From Pseudomonadaceae bacterium (GTDB taxonomy: Bacteria; Pseudomonadota; Gammaproteobacteria; Pseudomonadales; Pseudomonadaceae): 46,742 nt of DNA. Below, piece after piece: positions 14,990-24,333 of the stretch. A program made the position numbers and the translations under genes. The stretch covers positions 1 through 46,742 of the forward strand of contig JAIETJ010000092.1 in assembly GCA_019745275.1 (NCBI GenBank), given 5' to 3'. Each line of letters begins with the position of its first letter. Within the stretch, counting starts at the first letter, position 1. The notes beneath the pieces were generated by a model. It was not told the origin of the DNA. It searched no databases and saw nothing but the letters and a program-made list of their open reading frames with translations.

Positions 14990-15481
14990 TTACTTGGCGC
15001 TGTTGGTTGAGGTTGGGACTGGCCCGCTGCCGGCCTCAACATCGCGGTACATAGGGGCTAGCTTGGCCAGTAGCTGATTTTGCGCAGTAAAGGGCACATC
15101 ATGTTTGTCCATGGCTATTTGCAGCGACTCAACCAGCGAATTAAATTCGGCGCGGCCCACTTTAAACTTGGCATGGGTGCTTTTCATGTCGCGGCCGGGA
15201 TATTTACAGCCGCCGTCGAGCAGGTCGCAAAACTGTTCAACCAACATAAACTTAATAAAGTCTTTTTTCGGATTATCGAAAAACGGTTTGGTCAGCGGTG
15301 CGGCAATCAAGTTAAGCATCATGTCATCAACAATTAGCACTAAGCCGGGCTTGCCGCCAAATTTCTCAAAGGTGGTTTGTTCGGCGTGCGCCTGCACGCT
15401 GACTAGCGCGAGCAAGGCGGTTAATAACAAACTGTAAAGCTGCCGCTGGCCAGTTGTAAATTGGATAAAGAGTGAACGCAT
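14990..15481 (-). CDS. Exported group 1 truncated-hemoglobin-like protein
   Basis: A 163-residue protein: a signal peptide (about 1-33, LLLTALLALVSVQAHA) and a 2-on-2 globin domain. Visible globin features are FEKFGGKPGL (N-terminal glycine motif), PFFDN (67-70 region), the GG turn at 90-91 and a probable proximal heme histidine H103 in MKSTHAKFKV, equivalent to the HAGL motif of group 1 truncated hemoglobins. Where the family usually has D-F-Y (the B10 distal tyrosine) this protein reads DDMML (52-56), so ligand chemistry may differ. It follows the DUF3034 gene by 37 bases and precedes the ECF operon, with AAGGA eight bases before the start. Heme binding is likely but not proven; an O2, NO or redox-sensing role is inference. 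Confidence 0.85.
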   Translation of the reverse strand: MRSLFIQFTTGQRQLYSLLLTALLALVSVQAHAEQTTFEKFGGKPGLVLIVDDMMLNLIAAPLTKPFFDNPKKDFIKFMLVEQFCDLLDGGCKYPGRDMKSTHAKFKVGRAEFNSLVESLQIAMDKHDVPFTAQNQLLAKLAPMYRDVEAGSGPVPTSTNSAK

Positions 15482-15518
15482 GGTGAAATTCCTTTAATAG
15501 TGGTTAGACACTTGCTAA

Positions 15519-16469
15519 TTAGAAGCCAAGTTGTACCGATAGATAGGTTGCTTGTTGATCGGTGAAGCCGTTCAGGCCGAGCTTGCTACCGTCCACGACA
15601 TTGCCCAAATTAACGTAGGCGGCGGTTAATGAAACGTTCTTGGTCGGGGCGTAGGCGATAAATACGTCCCACCAATCGTCTTCGGCCAAGGTGCCGTTGG
15701 GTAAGTTACTTTTATCTAAATTATCCGGCTTCATCCGGTATTCGGCGCCCACGGTTAAATCGCGCGACAACAAATAGGCGGTGGAAAATTCGAGCTGTGG
15801 TTTATAGCTGTTGTTGTCTTCGCTACCAAAACCGAGCAGGCCCAGTTGGTTGGCTTTGGTCATCCGCAGGGTGCCGTTAACCAATAAGCTTTGGCCGATA
15901 AACAGTTTGGTGGCCGATAGGTAGTAATCAACGCCGGCGTCATCTTTGGCGCCGAGAAACTTAACCAGTTTTTCTTCTTGGTTCTTCTTGTATTGCACGC
16001 CGGCGGCGATTTGCGGCATCCAAGTGTCTTGATCCAGCACAGCTTCGCCAGCCAGCCGAACCTTGGCGCCGAGGATGGTTTGCTTGATATCGCTGGTGCC
16101 TAATAAGCCGCCTAAGGCGCTGTTCAAATCACTGACATTGAAGCGTTGTTCGGCCAGCGACAGCTCCACCCGGTCATATAAACCCACGGTTAGCCCTTCG
16201 GTGCTCAAGGCAAAATCCTGGGCATCGGCATATGAGTAATGCAGGCTAGCGCCGATTTCGTCGTCGGTGCCGTAGCCACCGATCACCGCCCAAGGGGTTA
16301 AACCGCCGCCTGCCGCGCCTTCGAGTTGCGACACGCCGCCAGTCAGCAGCAATTTGCTGCTGTGGCTGCCCTCGGCCAGCGCCAGATTGCTGGCCAAGAG
16401 CAGGCTTGCGGCTGCAATGGCGAGGGGCAGTGATAGGTTTTTGCGAGTGGGCCTGTGTGCGTTGTGCAT
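15519..16469 (-). CDS. DUF3034 family outer-membrane-like protein
   Basis: A 316-residue exported protein with a signal peptide (to about residue 32, ASNLALAEG). The rest is made of alternating beta-strands (YKPQLEFSTAYLLSRDLTVGAEYRM, NVSLTAAYVNLGNV) ending in the C-terminal aromatic YLSVQLGF, the pattern of an outer-membrane beta-barrel. It matches, from memory, the DUF3034 family, whose function is not known. GGAGG precedes the start by five bases. Its close spacing to the truncated hemoglobin (37 bases) argues for one operon, and the same pairing is, as I recall, found in other Pseudomonas. Confidence 0.8.
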   Translation of the reverse strand: MHNAHRPTRKNLSLPLAIAAASLLLASNLALAEGSHSSKLLLTGGVSQLEGAAGGGLTPWAVIGGYGTDDEIGASLHYSYADAQDFALSTEGLTVGLYDRVELSLAEQRFNVSDLNSALGGLLGTSDIKQTILGAKVRLAGEAVLDQDTWMPQIAAGVQYKKNQEEKLVKFLGAKDDAGVDYYLSATKLFIGQSLLVNGTLRMTKANQLGLLGFGSEDNNSYKPQLEFSTAYLLSRDLTVGAEYRMKPDNLDKSNLPNGTLAEDDWWDVFIAYAPTKNVSLTAAYVNLGNVVDGSKLGLNGFTDQQATYLSVQLGF

Positions 16470-16578
16470 GAATCCTCCAGACTAAATTCGAGTGCTGGTG
16501 GTCAGCGACTCGCTCATCAGTCATTCAGGTACGCAACAAAGGCCAATCTGGATGCACGCGCGGCGAATTTATTTTTTA

Positions 16579-16604
16579 CCCGCCCGGCGCGTGTTCGGGG
16601 CGGG
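16579..16604 (-). terminator. GC-rich hairpin after the large lipoprotein gene
   Basis: CCCGCCC (16579-16585) pairs with GGGCGGG (16598-16604). It lies between the lipoprotein stop (16630) and the DUF3034 promoter region. The A/T tract next to it sits on the wrong side for minus-strand U-run termination, so the call is tentative. Confidence 0.4.
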
Positions 16605-16629
16605 GGTATTTAGTTGGCTAATCAGGTGG

Positions 16630-18444
16630 CTATTGGGTCGCGCTCGGGTCGCAGCCCGGCTGCAATTGCAGTTGGTTGTCGGCGCGCAGCGTGGGGGGGA
16701 TTTTCGGGTCGTCACTGAGGTTGAAATTGCGCTGCAACCACAGGGCGGACTCGGCCAGCGTGGCGTTGACCGGCGGCACTGTGAACTCCCAATGACTGTC
16801 GCGGGTGCGCATGCAGCGGCTATTGATGGTCAGCGTCGGGGCGTCGGCAAAGACTTGCTTGGGGTTGTTCAGCGGGGTGGCGATCAGCTTTAGATTGCCC
16901 TGCTGATCATCGACGTACAGTCGGTAGAACCAGTCGTTACGAATATCCAGCAACTGATTGCCCACCGAAATGGCGCTAAAGGGTTGCTGGCGAAACAGTA
17001 AGCCGTAGCTGCGCAGATACACCCAGCCCGACAGGCTCGGGTCAAACGGGCTGGCCGGGTAAGGCTCGCTCTCGAGTAGATTATCAAACTGCAATTGGCC
17101 GCTGGCATCGCTGTGCAAGCGCCACAGGTCGTAAGGGCCGTCGCCACGGGTTTTGACTAATACATCGTTGTGCCCGAGCACGCTCACTTCGCGGATGGCG
17201 CGTTCTTCATTACCGCCCGAGGCGTCCTTGAAGTAGCGGTAGTTGTGGCCATTTTGACTCAGCTGGTAAAGCAGCTGTGCCTGCACTTGGGGCTTGGCCT
17301 CTGCGCCGCTGGGGCGGTAGTCGTAGCGCAGTTCCTGCAATTCCCAGTTGCTGCCCTTGGCTAGGCTGCGTTGCTGCACGGGCAGCAGGCAACGCTTGGT
17401 CCGCTCACTGGCGGCCACTTCGGGGTGCTGGTCGCCGAGACAGAGGTCGTCGGCGAGCATGCTTTCGCGCGCGTAGGGTTTGGCATCGGGATGTTGGTAA
17501 GGGTTGGTGTTGATGGCACTGCAGTCCCTGGCGGTGATGTCGATGCTGTCGTCGAAGCTCTCCACGCTCGGGCCGCTGGCCCAGCCGAGGCTCTCGAAGC
17601 TGCGCGGTTGGCGGCCGTGATCGATCTGCCGCAAGTTAATGCCCCAGAGCTTGGGGTCGGGTCTGGGCAGCTGTTGCTCGGCGCGTAGTTTTAGTTCGCC
17701 GCCGGGCAACAGTTGCAGGTTGCTGGCGAACCACGCCGGACCATCGACAAACTCCAAGCGCTCGTTCGTCGAGCTGCCTAGTTTGCCGTACAGGCGCGGG
17801 TGGCTAAATTCAAAGTCAGGCAGCACAAAGCAGCCCGCGTCTAAGCGCAGTTCGCTCAGTTGCTTGCCGCTGTTGAGGTCAACGGCGCGCACCCGTGGGG
17901 CTGGATTGTGCTCGGCATCGGTGCCCCAGGGCGTGTCGGCGAGTAACGCGGTGTCGCCTTGGATATCGAGCAGCGCGCCGATGCCAATGTCGACCACCCG
18001 CAACGGCTGGCGCTGGATCATATACAGGTTGCGCTCACCCGCTAGGGCAATCCAGCCGGGCCGGCGGGCATCGGTGAACCAGCTGTTGGGTAGGTCTTTG
18101 AGCAGCACCTTGGCTTGCAGCTGGTTGCCCTGCATCGACAGATGGGCCAGCTCATAATCCTTGCCGCTGCCGCGATTAAACAGGGTCAAGGCGTTTTGTG
18201 CGTCGAGGGTCGCAGCGTCGAACAGTTGCACGCCCCGGCGCTCGTCGGTATCGGGCTCGATCAACTCGGCCAAGTCGCCGGCGTCGATGGTGCTGCCGGC
18301 ATACTGCAGGCGGGTTTCGATGGAAGTCGAGGGGCCGGCGTTCCAGCCCATATGCTCGACGGTGTAGTGGCTTACGCGAAATTCTTTTTCGGCGCAGCCG
18401 CTGATGCTCAGTAGTGCGGCGACCAGCAGTAAATAAGTACGCAC
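16630..18444 (-). CDS. Large hypothetical lipoprotein
   Basis: A 604-residue protein I do not recognise. It begins RTYLLLVAALLSISGC, a short lipoprotein signal with lipobox ISGC (Cys about residue 16), so it should be anchored in the outer or inner membrane facing the periplasm. The mature part is rich in short beta-strands with repeated aromatic-Asp turns (GWIALAGERNLYMIQRQP, DLWRLHSDASGQLQF, DIRNDWFYRLYVDDQQGNLK), which would suit a beta-propeller, and has several cysteines (CFVLP, CSAIN, DLCLGD, RCLLP, SRCMR, PGCDP) that could form disulfides. The start is GTG at 18444 after AAGGA; the open frame extends to 18537 over the uvrD stop. Only 53 bases separate it from uvrD, so it may be read from the uvrD transcript. 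Confidence 0.75.
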   Translation of the reverse strand: MRTYLLLVAALLSISGCAEKEFRVSHYTVEHMGWNAGPSTSIETRLQYAGSTIDAGDLAELIEPDTDERRGVQLFDAATLDAQNALTLFNRGSGKDYELAHLSMQGNQLQAKVLLKDLPNSWFTDARRPGWIALAGERNLYMIQRQPLRVVDIGIGALLDIQGDTALLADTPWGTDAEHNPAPRVRAVDLNSGKQLSELRLDAGCFVLPDFEFSHPRLYGKLGSSTNERLEFVDGPAWFASNLQLLPGGELKLRAEQQLPRPDPKLWGINLRQIDHGRQPRSFESLGWASGPSVESFDDSIDITARDCSAINTNPYQHPDAKPYARESMLADDLCLGDQHPEVAASERTKRCLLPVQQRSLAKGSNWELQELRYDYRPSGAEAKPQVQAQLLYQLSQNGHNYRYFKDASGGNEERAIREVSVLGHNDVLVKTRGDGPYDLWRLHSDASGQLQFDNLLESEPYPASPFDPSLSGWVYLRSYGLLFRQQPFSAISVGNQLLDIRNDWFYRLYVDDQQGNLKLIATPLNNPKQVFADAPTLTINSRCMRTRDSHWEFTVPPVNATLAESALWLQRNFNLSDDPKIPPTLRADNQLQLQPGCDPSATQ

Positions 18445-18497
18445 ATCCCTGTCCTTGGGCTTGGCCCAGTGTGGTTGAGTGGTTGCCCACTCAAGGG

Positions 18498-20690
18498 TTA
18501 CAACGGCTCCAGCTTGGCATAGCCGAGCATCAGCCATTTAGTCCCTTCGTTGGCAAAATTCACCTGCACCCGCGCTTGGGCGCCGGCGCCTTCGAAGTTG
18601 AGGATTACCCCATCGCCGAACAGTGAGTGGCGTACCGACTGGCCGAGGCTGAAGTCGGTTTCCGGCACATTGGCGCCTGCAAACAAACTGCTGTCGCTCA
18701 TGCTCTGGTTGCGCGGCGCGCCGAACGGGCGGCTGACGCTGTTGTTCAGGCGCACTTCCTGAATCAACCCCTCGGGGATTTCTCGCACGAAGCGCGAGAC
18801 CTTGTTGCGTGTCTCGGCGCCGTACAGCCGGCGGGTTTCCGCGTAACTGATGACCAACCGGCGCATGGCCCGGGTGATGCCAACATAGGCCAGGCGGCGT
18901 TCTTCTTCGAGGCGACCGGGTTCTTCTAGGCTCATTTTGTGCGGGAACAGGCCTTCTTCCATGCCGACCAAGAACACCAGCGGAAACTCCAGACCCTTGG
19001 CGCTGTGCAGGGTCATCAACTGCACGCTGTCTTCATGTTCGGCGGCTTGGGTGTCGCCGGCCTCCAGCGAGGCGTGATCGAGGAAGGCTGCCAGCAGGGT
19101 GGTTTCTTCCTGAATTTCGGCGTTCTCGAAGTGGCGTGCGGCGCTGACCAGCTCTTCCAAGTTATCCACTCGGGCCTGGGCTTTTTCGCCTTTTTCTTCC
19201 TTGTGATAGGCGAGCAGGCCGGATTGCTCGATCACCGTTTGGGTCATCAGGCCCAGCGGCATTTCCACGGCTTTGGCGGTGAGCAATGCGATGCTTTCGA
19301 GAAAACCGGCCACGGCGGCCGTGGCGCGCGGCGGCAGGCCTTTGTTGGCCACCAGTAACTGGCAGGCGGCCCACATCGACAGGTCGGCGGCGCGCGCCTG
19401 TTGGCGAATGGTTTCGACGGTTTTCTCGCCAATGCCACGGGCCGGCACGTTAATCACCCGTTCCAGCGCCGCGTCGTTACCCGGCTGCGAGAGCAGGCGC
19501 AGGTAGGCCATGGCGTTTTTGATTTCGGCGCGCTCGAAGAACCGCTGACCGCCGTAGATGCGGTAGGGAATGGCCTCGCGCAGCAAGGCTTCTTCGAGAA
19601 TCCGCGACTGGGCGTTGGAGCGGTACAAAATGGCAATGTCGGCGCGGGCCAAGCCTTCCTTATGGGCGCTCTGGATGGACTCGACCACATAACGTGCTTC
19701 GTCGTATTCATTGAAGGCCGAATACAGGCTGATCGGCTCGCCGTCGCCGGCGTCGGTGCGCAGCTCTTTGCCCAAGCGCCCTTGGTTATGCTCGATTAGC
19801 GCGTTGGCGGCTTTGAGAATGCCCGCCGTGGAGCGGTAGTTCTGCTCCAAACGAATGGTCACCGCATCGGCAAAGTCGCGGCTGTACTGGTGCATGTTCT
19901 CGATTTTGGCGCCGCGCCAGCCGTAAATCGACTGATCGTCGTCGCCGACCACCATCAAGCTCTCGCCGCCTTGGGCGAGCATCCGCAACCAAGCGTATTG
20001 CACGGCGTTGGTGTCTTGGAATTCGTCGACCAATACGTGCCGGAAGCGCCGCTGGTAATGGGCGAGCAAGCCGGGGTTGTCGCGCCACAGATCCAGCGCG
20101 CGCAGCAGCAGTTCGGCAAAGTCGATTAACCCGGCCCGCGCACAGGCGGCCTCATAGGCGGTGTAAATGCTCAGTTGGGTGGCCAAAAACAGGTCACCGG
20201 CCGGCTGAATATGCTTGGGCCGCAGGCCTTCGTCTTTCTGCCCGTTGATAAACCACTGCGATTGCTTGGCCGGCCACTGGTTGTCGTCTAGCCCTAGTTC
20301 GCGGATGACCCGTTTGACCAAGCGCAGCTGGTCGTCGCTGTCGAGAATCTGAAAGTTCTCGGCCAGCCCGGCTTCCTGCCAATGGGCGCGCAGCAAACGG
20401 TGCGCCAGCCCGTGGAAGGTGCCGACCCACATGCCGTGCGGGCTGACGTGCATCAGCTGCTCGATGCGCTGACGCATTTCGGCGGCGGCCTTGTTGGTGA
20501 AGGTCACCGACAACACCGAGTGCAGGGAGGCGTGTTCCACCGCCACCAACCAAGCGATGCGGTGCACCAGTACGCGGGTTTTACCCGAACCAGCACCAGC
20601 GAGAACCAACTGACGGCCGAGCGGGGCTGCGACAGCCTGGCGTTGCGCGTCGTTGAGCGAATTTAACAGGGGGGAGAGGTCATCATGCAT
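18498..20690 (-). CDS. uvrD: DNA helicase II, UvrD
   Basis: A 730-residue superfamily 1A 3'-5' helicase acting in nucleotide excision repair and methyl-directed mismatch repair. All motifs are visible: Q motif/start SLNDAQRQAV, Walker A GAGSGKT, TFTNKAAAEMR (Ia), Walker B DEFQDTN, GDDDQSIYGWRGA (III), QNYRS (IV), LMTLHSAKGLEF (V) and VGITRAMRRL (VI), with the C-terminal tail NFANEGTKWLMLGYAKLEPL that ends Pseudomonas UvrD. The start is set at MHDDLSPLLNS (20690) to match family length; the frame is open to 20891 and another ATG lies at 20699. I see no LexA box upstream. The upstream gap is shared with the divergent GGDEF-EAL gene. Confidence 0.96.
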   Translation of the reverse strand: MHDDLSPLLNSLNDAQRQAVAAPLGRQLVLAGAGSGKTRVLVHRIAWLVAVEHASLHSVLSVTFTNKAAAEMRQRIEQLMHVSPHGMWVGTFHGLAHRLLRAHWQEAGLAENFQILDSDDQLRLVKRVIRELGLDDNQWPAKQSQWFINGQKDEGLRPKHIQPAGDLFLATQLSIYTAYEAACARAGLIDFAELLLRALDLWRDNPGLLAHYQRRFRHVLVDEFQDTNAVQYAWLRMLAQGGESLMVVGDDDQSIYGWRGAKIENMHQYSRDFADAVTIRLEQNYRSTAGILKAANALIEHNQGRLGKELRTDAGDGEPISLYSAFNEYDEARYVVESIQSAHKEGLARADIAILYRSNAQSRILEEALLREAIPYRIYGGQRFFERAEIKNAMAYLRLLSQPGNDAALERVINVPARGIGEKTVETIRQQARAADLSMWAACQLLVANKGLPPRATAAVAGFLESIALLTAKAVEMPLGLMTQTVIEQSGLLAYHKEEKGEKAQARVDNLEELVSAARHFENAEIQEETTLLAAFLDHASLEAGDTQAAEHEDSVQLMTLHSAKGLEFPLVFLVGMEEGLFPHKMSLEEPGRLEEERRLAYVGITRAMRRLVISYAETRRLYGAETRNKVSRFVREIPEGLIQEVRLNNSVSRPFGAPRNQSMSDSSLFAGANVPETDFSLGQSVRHSLFGDGVILNFEGAGAQARVQVNFANEGTKWLMLGYAKLEPL

Positions 20691-20797
20691 GGCGAGCATT
20701 CTAAGGAGTGCGGCCGGCGGCGGCAAACCGAGCCGACCGCGCGACGCATTTGGCGCAGTGATTACGCCCATGCGCAGGCGATTAAGTCGGGGCAGCA

Positions 20798-20813
20798 CCG
20801 ATCTAAAGATCGG
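20798..20813. promoter_or_regulatory. 16-bp palindrome between uvrD and the GGDEF-EAL gene
   Basis: CCGATCT-AA-AGATCGG is a perfect 7-bp inverted repeat with a 2-base centre, in the 221-base divergent gap. It may be a protein-binding site affecting one or both genes. No known consensus matched by eye. Confidence 0.4.
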
Positions 20814-20911
20814 CCCTGAATACTCCGTCACAGTTAGAAAAATCTTTAGTCGATGCGCAGGCTCGGGATATGCTCGGGCAATAACAGGCAATTAATGACT
20901 AGAAAGCGCCG

Positions 20912-23791
20912 ATGAGTTCGTCCAAGTCCTCCGTCCCGGTTACCCAGCGCAACCCCAGCGAGCCTGAATCCAGCCTGTCGGCGGCGGCAGAGTTGGCGGT
21001 GGAGCGCACTCGCTTGCTCTATCAGGGCTCGCAAGTGCCGACCTTATTCATGTTGTTGAGTGGTTTGGCCTGCGCCTACTTACTGTGGAGCCCGGCAAAC
21101 ACGGCGCGCTTGTCCGGTTGGTTGGTGTGGCTGGTGTTGCTGGCGGTGTTGCGGTTAATTCAAGTTAGCGCTTTCAATGCCGCCTTACCGTCTAAGCAGG
21201 CCAGCCCGCATTGGCGGCGGATGTTTTTGTTCGGCGCGGCGCTGTCGGGGCTGACCTTGGCGTTTGCCGAGGTGGCTTTGGTGCCACCCGGTGCGATGCA
21301 GCAGCAAGCCTTGGTGTATGGGCTGATCGCCGCCGCCATTCTCTCCGCCAGCGTGGCCTATGCGGTCAGTTGGCCGGCGTTTTTAACCTTCACTCTGCCG
21401 TGCGTGTTGCCATTTTTGGCGATCATGTTGTTCAGCCACGACCCACGTCAGCAAAGTTGGGGTGTGCTCGGGCTGATTTTATCCGTGACCCTGCTGGTGG
21501 TGACCGGCCAAGTGAATCGGCTAATTCGCCGCAGTCAGCAGCAGCGCGCGGCCAATCAAACACTTATCCACAACCTCGAATACGCTAAACAGCAGGCCGA
21601 TGGCCTCAATCAGCAACTGGCCCGCGAGGTTGAGCAGCGCCGGCGTGCCGAGCGTGATCTGCGTGGCGCGCATAGCGAACTGGAAATGCGCGTTGCCCAG
21701 CGCACCCTCGAACTGGACGACACCACCTTTGCCTTGGGCAAGAGCGAGGCGCGTTTGGCGCTGGCGCTGGAGGCCAGTGAGCTGGGGCTGTGGGACTGGA
21801 ACGTGAGCAGCGATGCCCTGCACCATTCGCAATTGTTTGAGCTGTTTGGCCTGCAGCCGGAGGCCGTGACCAGCATGCTCGGCGATCTTAAGCCGCGTGT
21901 GCACCCCGATGACCTGCCGCTGCTGCGCGCGGAAATGATCGAACACTTAAAAGGCCACACCGAAGGCTATGCGGTGGAGTACCGGGTGCAGCATGTGGAT
22001 GGCCGCTGGGTCTGGGTTGAAGACCGTGGCCGGGCGGTGGAGCGCGATGCGCAAGGGCGGGTGGTGCGCATGCTCGGCACCCGGCGCGACATTACTGAGC
22101 GCAAAGGTCGCGAAGAAGAACAACGCTTAGCCGCCACCGTGTTTGAGGCCGCCAATCAAGGAATTGTGATTCTCGATCCAGATAACCGGGTAGTGGCGGT
22201 CAACCAAGCGCTGACTGCCGTGACCGGCTATGGTCGCGAGGAGTTGCTCGGGCACAACATCGGCAGCTTTATCCATGGCAGCGATGCCCGCCGGCAGTAC
22301 GCCTTGATCGCGCTGGAGCTGGAACGTGAGGGGCGTTGGCAGGGGGAAATGCTGGAAACCCGCAAAAATGGCGAGCTGTACCCGCAGTGGTTGCAGCTGA
22401 GCATGATCCGCGATGCGCAGGGTCGGATTAGCCATACAGTAGGTTTTTTTGTCGATCTGACCGCCCGCCGCGATGCCGAAGAGCGCCTGCGTTACCTGTC
22501 TAACTATGACGAATTAACCGGGCTGGCCAATCGCACGCTGTTCAAAGAGCGCCTCCACGAAGCGGTCAAACGCTCACGGCAATCCGGGCAAAGCTTGGCC
22601 TTGCTGCACATCGACCTAGACCGTTTCAAGCTCCTAAATGACAGCCTTGGCCATGAGTTGGCCGACCAGTTGCTGCGGCAAATGAGCAAACGCATTAACC
22701 AGAACGTGCCCGAGGCGCACACCTTGGCGCGCTTGTCGGGCGATGAGTTCGCCGTGCTGCTCGACGGCTTTGGCAGCTTGTCGAGTTTGGCGCGCATGGC
22801 CAGCCGCTTGCTGAGCAAGTTGCGCCAACCGATTACCGTCGGCGGCCAAGAGCTGGTGGTCAGCGCCTCGATCGGCATCAGTTTGCTGCCTGATAACGCC
22901 CGGGATGTCTCCACCTTGCTCAGCCAAGCGAACATGGCCGTGCAGCACGCCAAGCACTTGGGTGGTAACACCTTCCAATTCTTCACCGACAACCTGCAAG
23001 CCTGCACCCTTGAGCGTTTACAACTGGAAACCCAGCTGCGCAAGTCGATTACCGAGGGCCAGCTGGAGGTGTTTTACCAGCCCAAACTGTGCCTAGCCGA
23101 TGACCGCTTAAGCTCCGCCGAGGCGTTGGTGCGTTGGCGCCATCCCGAGATGGGCTTGGTGCCGCCCGGCGACTTTATCGGGCTCGCCGAAGAAACCGGC
23201 TTGATCGGTGCGATTGGCGAGTTTGTGTTGCGCGAGGCTTGCCGCCAAGCCCGCGTGTGGCAGCTGAGTGGCGTTGGCGAGGTGCGCGTGTCGGTGAACC
23301 TGTCGGCCCAGCAACTGCGCCAAGGCAACCTCACCAGCTTGGTCCGTCAGGTGTTGGAGGAAACCGAGCTGCCGCCGCACCTGTTGGAGCTGGAACTGAC
23401 CGAAAGCCTGCTGCTGGATAACGTCGAGAGCGTGATCATCACCTGCCAACATCTGCGCAGCTTAGGGGTCAAGCTGGCGATTGATGACTTTGGTACGGGC
23501 TACTCCTCGCTCAGCTACCTCAAGCGCTTTCCGGTGCACTACGTGAAGATCGACCAGAGTTTTATCCGCGATTTAGGCACTAACCCGGAAGACGCCGCCA
23601 TCACCCGCGCCATCATCGCCATGGCCCACGGGCTGGGTCTGCAAGTGGTGGCCGAAGGGGTGGAAAGCCAAGTGCAACTGGACTTTCTCAAGGGCCATCG
23701 GTGCGACGAGATACAGGGCTACCTGATCAGCCCGGCACTGCCCGCCGCCGCTTTCGCGCAGTTATTGCGCGAGCAATTGACGGTCATCTAA
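20912..23791 (+). CDS. Membrane PAS-PAS-GGDEF-EAL cyclic-di-GMP enzyme
   Basis: A 959-residue inner-membrane signalling protein. About six membrane helices lie at residues 40-215, a coiled coil at 215-275 ([24 protein letters not shown]), PAS/PAC units at about 285-400 ([20 protein letters not shown]) and 405-525 ([18 protein letters not shown]), a GGDEF domain at about 530-690 with the variant signature LSGDEFAVL, and an EAL domain at about 705-950. The EAL domain has the full set of phosphodiesterase residues: [47 protein letters not shown] and AEGVES. It should therefore hydrolyse c-di-GMP; SGDEF can be active or regulatory. From memory it corresponds to the gene next to uvrD in P. aeruginosa. 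Convergent with the next gene, eight bases apart. Confidence 0.95.
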   Translation: MSSSKSSVPVTQRNPSEPESSLSAAAELAVERTRLLYQGSQVPTLFMLLSGLACAYLLWSPANTARLSGWLVWLVLLAVLRLIQVSAFNAALPSKQASPHWRRMFLFGAALSGLTLAFAEVALVPPGAMQQQALVYGLIAAAILSASVAYAVSWPAFLTFTLPCVLPFLAIMLFSHDPRQQSWGVLGLILSVTLLVVTGQVNRLIRRSQQQRAANQTLIHNLEYAKQQADGLNQQLAREVEQRRRAERDLRGAHSELEMRVAQRTLELDDTTFALGKSEARLALALEASELGLWDWNVSSDALHHSQLFELFGLQPEAVTSMLGDLKPRVHPDDLPLLRAEMIEHLKGHTEGYAVEYRVQHVDGRWVWVEDRGRAVERDAQGRVVRMLGTRRDITERKGREEEQRLAATVFEAANQGIVILDPDNRVVAVNQALTAVTGYGREELLGHNIGSFIHGSDARRQYALIALELEREGRWQGEMLETRKNGELYPQWLQLSMIRDAQGRISHTVGFFVDLTARRDAEERLRYLSNYDELTGLANRTLFKERLHEAVKRSRQSGQSLALLHIDLDRFKLLNDSLGHELADQLLRQMSKRINQNVPEAHTLARLSGDEFAVLLDGFGSLSSLARMASRLLSKLRQPITVGGQELVVSASIGISLLPDNARDVSTLLSQANMAVQHAKHLGGNTFQFFTDNLQACTLERLQLETQLRKSITEGQLEVFYQPKLCLADDRLSSAEALVRWRHPEMGLVPPGDFIGLAEETGLIGAIGEFVLREACRQARVWQLSGVGEVRVSVNLSAQQLRQGNLTSLVRQVLEETELPPHLLELELTESLLLDNVESVIITCQHLRSLGVKLAIDDFGTGYSSLSYLKRFPVHYVKIDQSFIRDLGTNPEDAAITRAIIAMAHGLGLQVVAEGVESQVQLDFLKGHRCDEIQGYLISPALPAAAFAQLLREQLTVI

Positions 23792-23798
23792 CGGCCGA

Positions 23799-24293
23799 TT
23801 ACTTCTCCGGCATACCCGAGGAGTGATGGCTGCTGATTAGCCATTGCTGGCCATCCCACACATAGGTGTAGGTGTAACGGGCATGCACCACTGCGCCGGT
23901 CTTGGCGAAGGTGAAGGTGTACAGGCCAATGTCTACCGCGCTGTTACAGCCGAGCTGAATGGTCCGCGAGTCGATCTTGCCGGACGGCCGATTAGCCAGA
24001 AAGTGCTCGAAGTAATCCTCTTTGGCCGCCGGGGTCAGGCGTGGCACGTTCGATAGGGTCGGCAGCAACACCGAGTCGGTGGCGTAATTACGCAGTACCT
24101 GTTGCGGGTCGGCGCTGATCAGCGACTTATTCCAACGCTCAAAGAGCCCGGCAATTTCCGCTGGGCTGCTGACCTTGCAGCTGGCCAGCGGTGCGTTACT
24201 CAGTGGCGGGTTAGCCGGCGTGCTGGGGTTGGTGCTGCAACCGTTAAGCAGTAAGGCCGCACTGGCCAGTGATAGAGCGAAAATTCTGTGCAT
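23799..24293 (-). CDS. DUF4440/SgcJ-like lipoprotein
   Basis: A 164-residue predicted lipoprotein, lipobox LLLNGC with C19. After a Pro/Ser-rich spacer it carries a cystatin/NTF2-like domain of the CaMKII-association or SgcJ/DUF4440 type (EIAGLFERWNKSLISADPQQVLRNYATDSVLLPTLS, then TYVWDGQQWLISSHHSSGMP at the end). Such domains form cone-shaped pockets and can bind small ligands or dimerise; no activity can be named. GAGG precedes the start. It is 40 bases downstream of the U32 peptidase gene on the same strand and may be co-transcribed. Confidence 0.85.
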   Translation of the reverse strand: MHRIFALSLASAALLLNGCSTNPSTPANPPLSNAPLASCKVSSPAEIAGLFERWNKSLISADPQQVLRNYATDSVLLPTLSNVPRLTPAAKEDYFEHFLANRPSGKIDSRTIQLGCNSAVDIGLYTFTFAKTGAVVHARYTYTYVWDGQQWLISSHHSSGMPEK

Positions 24294-24333
24294 GGCGACG
24301 CCTCATAAAAGATTTGCCGCCGGCCCAGGCGCC

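Noticed and set aside
20691..20891. N-terminal extension of UvrD
   Set aside because: UvrD starts at the SLNDAQRQAV region in relatives; the extra residues show no domain and cover the divergent promoter gap.
20691..20911. LexA/SOS box upstream of uvrD
   Set aside because: No CTG-N10-CAG operator of LexA type was found by eye; the palindrome present has a different sequence and a 2-base centre.
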